Source of the DNA: Morinoia aosen
Lineage: Eukaryota > Arthropoda > Malacostraca > Amphipoda > Talitridae
Assembly: GCA_030386875.1 (NCBI GenBank)
Contig: CM059562.1
Location: 21,009,360-21,073,359, forward strand
Length of the DNA: 64,000 bases
Direction: 5' to 3'
The notes under the pieces are model-generated. The model had not been told where the DNA came from and searched no databases. It was given only the letters and a program-made list of their open reading frames with translations. This document shows positions 56,206 through 64,000 of this stretch, in pieces. Position 1 is the first letter of the stretch. Each line of letters begins with the position of its first letter. The translations under genes were made by a program, and so were the position numbers.

Positions 56206-59200
56206 GTGAGGCAACTTGTATTTTCTATAGTGTGGGACAATACTCAATTTCTTAACAATTCCAATTTTATTGAATTATCATTGTATGAGTCTAATACCTG
56301 TTTGTCTTATGGTTTTTGGTAGGCAAAATATCTACCTATCCAGTTGAGTAGGTAACAGTAATTCTTTTTTTTTTACCTTAAAATATTTATGAGATTCAAT
56401 GAGGTGCCTAAATGTAAGAAACACTGACATGGTTAAGTTACACGGGAAGCTTCTACTTATCAAATCTAAAAGAAATGCCTATTTTTCCAGCCAGCAAGAT
56501 GCATGTTCTCAACTGCAGTAATAATCCTTCCTCTTTCCTCTCTTGGAACATCTTTGTCGTGGTTAAGGGAGGCTAAAACTCTCTTATATAATAATAATAA
56601 TAACTGCAATAATCTTGATTCAATAAATCCAAAGGCACATTGGGGTTCAGATTTGAAACTCATATTGAGTAACTGAAATTTGAACATGTTACAAAAAAAT
56701 GGAAAAAAAATTCCAATAGCTGTGATAGTCTTCATCATTTATTTAAGTTAATTGCCCGTAGGGTACATTTTTGGTGTCATTGTGAAGTTTTAGTGGAAAA
56801 TAAAATTATTCAGATATTTTTTTAGCTATTTTCAGGTTAATATAGAGGTCTATTTTGAAATGAAGTTGGCCATTCTGTTGCATAGGGCTGCTGTATGATG
56901 CTACCTACTAAATGCTGCTACCCGCACATGTAATCCTAAAAGAATAATTTTGGGTGTCAGAATTGGCCGGAAATTTTGTAGCTCTGTAACTGATTCTGAT
57001 ATCTAGAAAAAACATTCCAATTTGTTCAATAAGATTATGATTAATTCACCCATTATTAATTCTCCAGCTAACATTCCCCTAAATGAACTTTTGTATTATT
57101 GTTACCAAGGTTTGGTTGTGAATCATCAAGAATTTATGTCAAGATTACATTACATATTCTTGATTTATGCTGTAAATCAACATAAATATACTAGTACTAA
57201 AATGCTTTTATCAGTTTTTATGAGTAACTATTTTCATTATTATTAAATTCTTCATATTTCAAGTTTTTTATGTAGTTATATTAATTGTTTGATAGTTTCC
57301 TCCTACAGCTAAAATTATTATTGAAAAACTTCAATTCATATGACTTTCCTGTGAGCAAATTCAGAGTACCTGGTACTCCTTGTGAAGTTCATTGCCTCAC
57401 TTGAAGGTCTGCTCATCTCTAGTGCCCGGAGGTCAATGTTTCAGTTGGGCAAGCTCACTTTTAGGTTTTATGCTTTAGTCATGAATAAAAAATTTCTTAC
57501 ATTCTGTGCATTACCATGTTACCTATGAGGCTTTGAGCCTGATTCCCCATGCATAATACAAATTTTTTACTTGTTTGATTGGCCTCAAGTCCCACCTTGC
57601 ATAATAAAGACGTGGATACTACGAAATGACTGCACATGCTAGTGTACGAGTTCAACTCAGGACACTAACATTTACGGAACATTTGCAGAATTTCAACTCA
57701 CGTTGAAGTTCTGTCCAAAGCAATCAAAACACATTAATAGGAGGATCAGAAGAAAAGATATGCACATTAAAAGAGTTTATTTGAAACCTCATTTAAAACT
57801 CCATGGTAGCACAAACTTGGGCATATACCATTTATGGAGGGAGGAGAGGGAATACTGTGCTCTCATGGCATAGAGACAATGTGCGTTTTGGCCCTCCAGT
57901 ACCGGTACTACTAATTGTACCTCTACAACTTTTTGTTGATTCAGCATTGTTGATTGAGGTACTTCTATGTTGATTCTGAGGTGTAAAATGAATCGTATGT
58001 TCCTGTTTTTCATTTGTCTTTTGTAAAGAAGCTGTCATGTCCTTGCCTTGAGACATCTGTTTCTGTTTTTAGTTTGAGTCCGTGGGAAGGAAAGGCTTTT
58101 AATTAAAATAACTCTGCTGGAACAAAACCTATACAGGTGACAATGTAGCACAGTAGGGAGGGATGTGAGAGAGCTACTGGAGAGCGGTAGTTCTGCAAGC
58201 CTGCATGCAATAGAACAACCACAATGTATCTGACCGCAAGTTCTAAGAATAACCCAGAGCATCGCAATGACACAAGACATGGGCGTAAACGCAAATTCTA
58301 CAAAAGAAATACAAAGGGCGATTAAAGGATGGTCATCTCCTGACACTTAAAAGATTTTTAGTGATATGTTTTTTGTAAGTCAATGTTTGCAAGTATCAAG
58401 TTGAGTGTGTTGTATCAACTCTACAGTGGTTTAATTCAATTAATGTTAGATTAGACCTTTATGTTAGGCATTGTTGATGTAGTGATCCCCTGCAACGTAG
58501 CTTTGTAATTTTCTTAATGCAAAGTATTTATTCCCGTAACACGACTAGTCTGCTTGTCAGGCTTGAAGCAGTGATCGAGTAGCATTGAAGCCACTCTGTG
58601 TATTGACTGCCCTTGATATTTTTATCATCTCCAGGAGGGCGCAACTGTTGTATCTATGGGAATTGGCGCTTCCAGACGGGTGATGTGAGGTCTCTAGATA
58701 AACGTCAGGTAGGCCTTCTTTTTGTTAAAATAGAATAGGTTTTGTTATGGTCTTTTTTGCTTCAATACTGTTTTTTCTGCACTTCTTACTTTCTTCGTCA
58801 ACTTCCATCTTGTTTCGTAAACGTCTTTCATAACTTACTGCTTTTATGCACAAGAAGTCTTGTGTGGGAATACACCTAGTGTATACGAGATTCCCAGTTT
58901 CCTCTAATCCTTGCTAAATTATGTCGTCCTCCTTCTCATTGCAAACCCTTTGCTGTGGTTACGGAGGCTTTAACCAGCGTATCTAATCTAACTTAGCGGG
59001 TAGGAACAGTGTTCTGGAACCAAATTCATTGTGAAATAGGATACAATCTTACAACAGAGTGACCTGCCCATGGCCTTGCTCAAGCATTCTCTGCTATGGT
59101 TGTAATACACAAGCAGGCACACCGCACACGTAGGTGAACAGCCTCCTCCATGGCATCTGTTAGGTGCCCCAGTATCAACGAATACGAGCGCTATACGCGA

Positions 59201-60974
59201 CGTAAATGCTTCTCGGAGTCGGGATACTTTATTTAACACATTCATTGCGGTACGACCCACCGGTGGGTCGTAGTTAGGTTTTTCCTGCTGCGAAACGACC
59301 CATTGATGGGTCGTTTTGAAAAATTCTAACAACCTTTCTAAAGTAATGGTATTTAACAGGCCCGGTTAATGTTTGATATTTACAGATTTGGTTATCACTT
59401 TTGACTTTAAATTTCATTTGAATATTGAACTTCTGTTTAACCTATCGCAGTTAACGTGTTAACCTAGAAAACTCAATCCAATCTTGTAGTGCACAACATC
59501 GAGCCTGACACCAAATCCCGGTTAGACTTAAGTACTCCAATAAAACGTCACGCGCCCCTGTCATAGCAGTCGCTGCTTTTCCTGTTATAATAGGTCAGAA
59601 TGTGCTGCTGAGATAATCAGTCTACAACTGCATGAACTTATCACCATTTAGTACATTAACTCTTAAACACCATTTTAGTATTGATATCTTGAGACCAATA
59701 CCCTTTAAAATAATATAGAGGAGTAAAACTAAAATGAATTGTGAAATTGTAGTAAATTATCAGTCCTACTACCAGCTATGGCTAATTCATTGAAATTTGC
59801 TAGGATTTGGTGTGCATCATTCAACGTTTGTATCAACTTTATTATATTTATCTTCACTTTGTGAAGTGCAAAAATTATTAAGATTTATTAAAAAAAGTTA
59901 GTACTAAATCGCTTGTATTAGATGTTATTATTAATAATAACTGAATTATTAATGGGTCATGTTAGGGACGCGTTCTTTCAAAACTGGCTATAGTATATAA
60001 AAATATCCAAGATGAAACCAAATCCACCTTTGGTATTAAAGAAACTTCTTACGTAATAGGTGTTTTCTCATTCAATTACAAAGCTAATGTACTACTCAAC
60101 GAAGTTCTTCTAATAGGAACACAGCAGAGCTAAAAACGGACATTGAGAATTTTCCTAGACCTTTGATGTCTGAAATGGCAGCTAAACGGAGCGTAGGCCT
60201 AACCTATGACGTTCAATTTTAAATTAATGTTCATTGGGCTCTTAATTATTTATTGATATGAAAAGAAGGTGCTTTCATGTTTTGGTTTTATTTTGACATT
60301 TCTCCACTGGAAAAGGTTAGTATTGCTCACAATTGGATGTTCTGAGTTTGCTTTTTTGCAGGAACGAGGGGAGCGCGCTAGAAAGCACAAACTTCCTCAT
60401 ATCGAAGGATGAAGACGACGCAGGCGAGAAGAAACCCAAAAAATGCAAAAAATCTAAGAAAGAGAAGCTTGTGAATCCGTCGAAAGGGCTAAGAGAGCTG
60501 GACAGCAAAGGTGGCGCCCAGTTACCTAGCCCTTTCTCTTGCAACGATGCAACCTCCGTCTTCTATAACCCCTTCCATCAAGAGCAAGAAGCTAAAAAGT
60601 CCATGTTAGAAAAACACGTTAAGCTCACGGAAAATCCCAAAGATGTGGTCGAAATAAACGGTAAAAAAATATGCTATAATTACCGCAAGGGCAGGTGTAA
60701 GTTTGGTCACAAGTGCAAGTATGCACATGATTCGGACTTGAGCGCTGATGCCATCAAAGTGAATGTCCCGCCCTCGCAGTCCGTTAGTGATGTAAATAAT
60801 TCTGCTCTGTATAATAATGTTGGCAAGTCCAATGGCAATTGGGTGCCTGAAGACGTAGATGATAACAAGAAAAGAAAACCCGGCCTAGCGGGAGGTCTTG
60901 TGCCCAATAAGCGATCGAGACAAAACTATACGGCGCAGCAACACAAAGAAGCACCGTGGCTGGTCAAGAGATGA
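56129..60974 (+). CDS. CCCH zinc-finger protein, two coding exons (host gene)
   Basis: Coding exons 56129-56205 and 60362-60974 join through a split leucine codon to give 229 residues. Order: an acidic serine-rich N-terminus (LGLIADYSSSEDEEKE); a lysine-rich, nuclear-localisation-like stretch at about residues 48-60; an aromatic N-P-F-containing segment; and one C-x7-C-x5-C-x3-H finger (C130, C138, C144, H148). The tail is basic and ends APWLVKR. Single CCCH fingers commonly bind RNA, so a nuclear RNA-related role is likely but inferred. The frame is intact, codon use is mixed rather than AT-extreme, and splice sites are canonical. This is the only clear host gene here. I do not recognise a named orthologue. 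Confidence 0.85.
56525..56603 (+). mobile_element. SINE-C, copy 4, 5'-truncated
   Basis: Only the last 80 bp: TTCCTCTTTCCTCTCTTGGA to GGGAGGCTAAAACT plus an ATA tail. Flanked by ACTGCAGTAAT / ACTGCAATAAT, a TSD of about 11 bp. Confidence 0.85.
58633..58993 (+). mobile_element. SINE-C, copy 5, diverged
   Basis: Contains TTGTATCTATGGGAATTGGC, GTCAGGTAGGCCTTCTTTTT and GGTTACGGAGGCTTTAACC, ending TATCTAATCTAAC. It is more diverged and carries an extra middle segment (GCACAAGAAGTCTTGTG). Confidence 0.78.
59237..59458. mobile_element. TTAA MITE with GACCCACCGGTGGGTC palindrome
   Basis: 222 bp between TTAA (59233-59236) and TTAA (59459-59462). Termini CACATTCATTGCGG and the complement of CACGTTAACTGCGA. 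It holds two perfect or near-perfect palindromes, CGACCCACCGGTGGGTCG and ACGACCCATTGATGGGTCGT. The CACATTNA terminus resembles piggyBac-A, suggesting a passenger of a related transposase. It lies in the CCCH gene intron. Confidence 0.72.
60362..60974 (+). CDS. CCCH gene, coding exon 2
   Basis: 613 nt, from the third base of the split Leu codon to the TGA at 60972-60974. It encodes NEGSALESTNFLISK through the CCCH finger (ICYNYRKGRCKFGHKCKYAH) to APWLVKR. The acceptor AG is at 60360-60361. The ATG at 60333 lies in the intron and would give a protein with an unrelated N-terminus, so it was not chosen. Confidence 0.88.
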
Positions 60975-61600
60975 TTTCAATGTGTTATTTGTTTGAAGTG
61001 GCTTGTGTGTCTTGATGTTTTTAAAAGTTATCTTCATTAGGTAATGGGCATTCGTTTACATTTGTTATCTTATGAAACCAAAGGCTTGAAAGCTTTGTAA
61101 ATTCTTTTGTTTGAAGAGCAATTTTCCTTATTTGCTGTTTATACTAACTTAATTCGAGAGGCAGGTTTTTTGTACATTATAAGTAAAATTTTATCTTATA
61201 GCTTTAATGAATCTCAAATTCGATGATCACTTCAGGTCGTTTTAATTTTTATGCATCGAAAAGTTCAACATTCACTTCATTACGAGAATGCTCTCTTTCG
61301 ACATCTCACTTGAGCTCGGAATGACGCTAAACGTGTCTGCAGTCTAGCTGATGACGTGTTGCTGCTGTTCAACAGATAAATCTAAATAAGTTCACTGGAA
61401 TTTACCGCTGGTTTAGCTTGACAGTCGACACTCTAGACCTAAATTTGGTTGATTTATATATGTATTTTAAAAATTTGTTTAAATTAGATACGTTTGTTTA
61501 AGCCTTCCTAATCACAGCAAATAAGTTCTTAGAGAGGAAGGCATAATTCATTGTGGACTTACGGGACTGTTTCTTTCAGTATTTAAAAATTAGATATTGT
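60975..61600 (+). other. CCCH gene 3' flank / 3' UTR
   Basis: AT-rich with no ORF. I see no perfect AATAAA in the first 400 bp. AGTAAAATTTTA at about 61182 and TTTAATGAAT at about 61203 are possible weak cleavage signals. A short inverted SINE-C-like piece (GCCTTCCTAATCACAGC) is at about 61504-61545. Confidence 0.5.
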
Positions 61601-61607
61601 TCAATGT

Positions 61608-61902
61608 ACAAAATGTGAAGGCTCGAGCTGAGAGTTAGGTGTAGGCCTTATTTTGGTGGGAATAAAATGTTTTTGTTATGTTACAGACCATCTTTTTTCG
61701 GTTCACTACTGTCCTGTTTTTCAGCACCTACTACTTTCTTCTTCGACTTTGATCTTGTTTCATGAACTTCTTCCTCAACTCACTGCTATGCCCTTTCTGG
61801 ATTGGTTCTCCTTTCCCTCAACTCCAAACTAAATTGTGCCTTTCTCCCTTTGGATCGCCTTTGTGGCGGATAGGGAGGCTTAAACTTACTAATAATCTAA
61901 TC
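61608..61902 (+). mobile_element. SINE-C, copy 6
   Basis: Exact 10-bp TSD TGTTCAATGT (61598-61607, 61903-61912). Contains GCTGAGAGTTAGGTGTAGGCC, TTCGGTTCACTACTGTCCTG and GGATAGGGAGGCTTAAACTT, ending AATAATCTAATC. 5'-truncated by about 60 bp relative to copy 7. Confidence 0.87.
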
Positions 61903-61976
61903 TGTTCAATGTCATGTCGTTACATACGATATTAGATTGATAAACTTCTACTTTATCGCCCTTTTGCAACAGCTCA

Positions 61977-62171
61977 ACTCTTTGACTGCGACTTCTAAAT
62001 ATTAAGTTCAACACCAAACTCAAATTCAATGTCAATTGTAGTAAGCTGCTTGGATAATACCAAACATGGACTGGATCGTGCCTTCATTTAGCTTTGATTA
62101 AACATTTATGAAAATTGAGGCCGGTCAGTAGCATTATGAGAATTACCTCCGTGCACGTTTCCGTCAAAGGG
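61977..62171. mobile_element. Small TTAA-type MITE, copy 2
   Basis: Matches 47365-47581: CTTTGACTGCGACTTCTAAA at the left, GTCAAAGGG then a TTAA-like TTTAA at the right. The interior has ATACCAAACATGGACTGGAT. Confidence 0.65.
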
Positions 62172-62258
62172 TTTAAAAAAGGCCGATAATGAAACTAATG
62201 AAACGCTTAATGTTTTGCCTTTGATTTCGTTTTAAATTTTATGTAACGTAATATCTCT

Positions 62259-62637
62259 CCCCTCAGGGTGATACAACTATTGTATTTATGGGATTAAGCG
62301 ATCCCAGGAGAAAAACGTGAACTCCCGAGCTGAGAATGAGGTAGGCTTTCTTTTTTGTTGAAATAAAACGTTTGTTTTGTCAAGGACCATCTTATATCGG
62401 TTCACTACTGTCCTGTTTTTCAGTGCCTGTTACTTTCTTCTTCGACTCTTTTCTTGTTTCCTAACCTTGCTTTTTAACTTGCAGTTTCTATACGCATGGA
62501 ATACCGTGGCGGAAAATACCTTTTGCGTAGATTCCGCGTTCCCGTACCTCCAAACTAAATGGTGCCTTCATCTTTCCTCTCTTTGAACATCTTTGTTGTT
62601 GTAAGGGAGGTTAAAACTAATTTACAATCAATCAATA
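62259..62637 (+). mobile_element. SINE-C, copy 7, longest copy
   Basis: 379 bp flanked by AACGTAATATCTCT / AACGTAACATCTCT (62245-62258, 62638-62651), a 14-bp TSD with one mismatch. It begins CCCCTCAGGGTGATACAACT, has GGGATTAAGCGATCCC near the 5' end, and ends GGTTAAAACTAATTTACAAT with an ATCAAT-type tail. It defines the full length of the family. There is no clear tRNA, 5S or 7SL head. Confidence 0.87.
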
Positions 62638-62816
62638 AACGTAACATCTCTTGCATAACATTGTTGTATTTCGATTATACGTACTTATGATATCCACTCA
62701 TTCATGTTAAAAATGCATTTGTCAAGGTAACCCATTTTTCGGTACGTGTGTCAGCTCACTATTTTTTTTTAGCAAAAGTAAAGAATTACATTTAATGCAA
62801 GACCGAGCCACATTAA

Positions 62817-63746
62817 CCCTGTGCCTCATGACGGGAACTCCAGTTTCCAGATGGCTAGTGCTTCCATTTTAGGTAAACTGACAAAATTTCAAGGTGGTTC
62901 AACTAGTGAGGAAATAATTTGAACTAAACGACAACATTAGGGCGATTAATAGTATTTGTGCAACTGTGTTTTTTGACGTTCCAGAAGTTTGACACGTGCA
63001 ATTTGCTATTGAAATCCACTCAGTGTAAAGGCCCCCCTCACACGCGCAAATATTTCTGCAGACATATCTGAACTGGTGGTGAATTCATGCGTTTGTACGC
63101 TCATTTCAGGCTGGCACAGACTGTATGAGGCAGATGAGCCATGCTTGATAATTTTGGAGCGACCGGCTGCAAACCTTGACACCACTGCAGTGTCACGCAA
63201 GCCTTCGTGTGTCGTGCAAGACTTTACTTTGCCTCTCTCCCTTCTTATGCACTTCAATAAGCAATTTCTTATTTATATGTTCACTACTTTTTAGGAACTA
63301 TTCTTTAGCCCATTTTGAGCGAGCTTTTACATCTCTTTTATTTCTTATTCATTGCAACTATAGCGAATCCTATCAATTGTACGAACTCGCCGTCTGGAGT
63401 CGCTATTCTTGTGCGTACCCTCCACCTAGCTGCTACTGGTATACTGAAGCGTGCCCCAGTCTTTGTCAAGTTTGCAGTGTGTTGTTTGCGTCGTGTGAGG
63501 GGCCTTGAGACCGACAAACCAAATTCGGTTCAGATTGTCTGCCACATTTTTATACTCATATTACCGTTATAACAACCACTATCACTAAACCGACACTGGC
63601 ATTAGGTAGTTACTGTTATCAAGATGGGGAAGGAACTGCCACAGGGAAGTTCAAAGGACACATTAGTGAACAAATTGAATAAGAAATAAAATATGTTATT
63701 GCTATTTTTGAAAGAGGACCGTACAGTCCACTTGGGCGTTAAAGGG
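62817..63746. mobile_element. Possible TTAA-flanked (piggyBac-type) non-autonomous element
   Basis: TTAA at 62813-62816 followed by CCCTGTGCCTCATGACG. The right end is GGACCGTACAGTCCACTTGG, then GTTAAAGGG and TTAA at 63747-63750. The right end closely resembles the piggyBac-C end motif. The termini share only about the first 8 bases (TTAACCCT), so the pairing is uncertain. No transposase; the ORFs inside (63006-63572) are unrecognised. Confidence 0.45.
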
Positions 63747-63750
63747 TTAA

Positions 63751-64000
63751 GCTTCATGGTCTATGCAATACATTTAATATCTTTTATTCAACTTGAGCAA
63801 GTTTTTCATACCTACATGTATTTACAGACAAAATTAAGCAAAAACTAAATTGATATTTTTCTTCGGAATTTCCGACTATTTTTTTTTTTGGCGTAGAAGC
63901 ATACATTTTAAATCATAATTTTTTCAATTTAAAAAGGAAGTAAGCACTTGCTTATACTTTAAAAAACAAGCTAGGGCAATTTTGCTGATATTTTAGAGTA
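63751..64000. other. Nothing recognised
   Basis: AT-rich end of the window with no ORF or repeat that I can identify. Confidence 0.6.

Larger units (their letters stand above)
56206..60361 (+). other. CCCH gene intron (4156 bp)
   Basis: GTGAGG donor and TTTTTTGCAG acceptor. It contains SINE-C copies (56525-56603, 58633-58993), a 222-bp TTAA MITE (59237-59458) and otherwise unrecognised AT-rich DNA. Frames at 57789-58346 on the minus strand resemble nothing known. An AATAAA lies on the minus strand at about 57778. Confidence 0.8.

Noticed and set aside
58035-58346. Minus-strand frames in the CCCH intron (57789-58346) as a nested gene or retrogene
   Set aside because: There is an AATAAA on the minus strand nearby, but the peptides match no family I know and overlap in several frames. 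Left as unrecognised.
60333-60361. ATG at 60333 as start of the CCCH protein
   Set aside because: It lies upstream of a good splice acceptor (60360-60361). The 56129 exon supplies an acidic start in matching phase and clean donor and acceptor sites.
60317-60544. 75-codon minus-strand frame opposite the CCCH exon
   Set aside because: Serine/phenylalanine-rich antisense shadow of the lysine-rich coding exon, with no motif.
63176-63508. 110-codon frame near the right edge
   Set aside because: Cys/Leu-rich chance frame overlapped by two others of similar length, within a probable non-autonomous element.

Overview
This is nuclear DNA from an animal, most likely an arthropod (probably an insect). 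It is AT-rich and almost entirely transposable elements: Gypsy and Copia LTR retrotransposons, CR1/Jockey-like LINEs, piggyBac, hAT-like elements, MITEs and SINEs. One host gene with a real intron lies at the right. Nothing suggests a bacterial or organelle origin, and there are no operons, rRNA genes or CRISPR arrays.

Positions 1-27,000 are a nest of insertions whose order can be read from target-site duplications (TSDs). A LINE (LINE-A) was split by Gypsy-1 (2741-25597, TSD CTGTA, two 350-bp LTRs). Gypsy-1 was then split inside its reverse transcriptase by a minus-strand Copia element (5071-15104, TSD GGATG). That Copia was split inside its own reverse transcriptase by LINE-B (5942-11497). 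Gypsy-1 was also split near the end of pol by minus-strand Gypsy-2 (17040-25066, TSD GCACA, 412-bp LTRs). Gypsy-2 in turn carries a TTAA-flanked non-autonomous element (21300-22481) and a 1.7-kb solo LTR (23166-24865, TSD GATA). Reading across each junction shows the interrupted gene continuing in frame.

Positions 27,000-54,700 are DNA transposons. They include several TTAA-flanked (piggyBac-type) elements and three different decayed piggyBac transposases, all on the minus strand (35336-35815, 36667-38886, 43717-45459). There is a MITE family with 8-bp TSDs (three copies) and a family of about 0.7-kb foldback palindromes (three copies). A 3.9-kb hAT-like snapback element (39607-43544) has an exact 8-bp TSD. 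A 7-kb structure at 47642-54712 consists of two copies of an A/T-homopolymer-rich repeat element, one inserted inverted into the other.

Positions 54,700-64,000 hold the host gene: a two-coding-exon gene for a 229-residue single-CCCH zinc-finger protein (56129-56205 joined to 60362-60974), with a 5' UTR exon upstream. A SINE-like family of unfamiliar type (seven copies between 48.3 and 62.7 kb) and small TTAA MITEs lie in and around it.

All coordinates, TSDs and frame joins were read by eye. Superfamily names rest on recognised protein motifs and TSD length, not on database searches.
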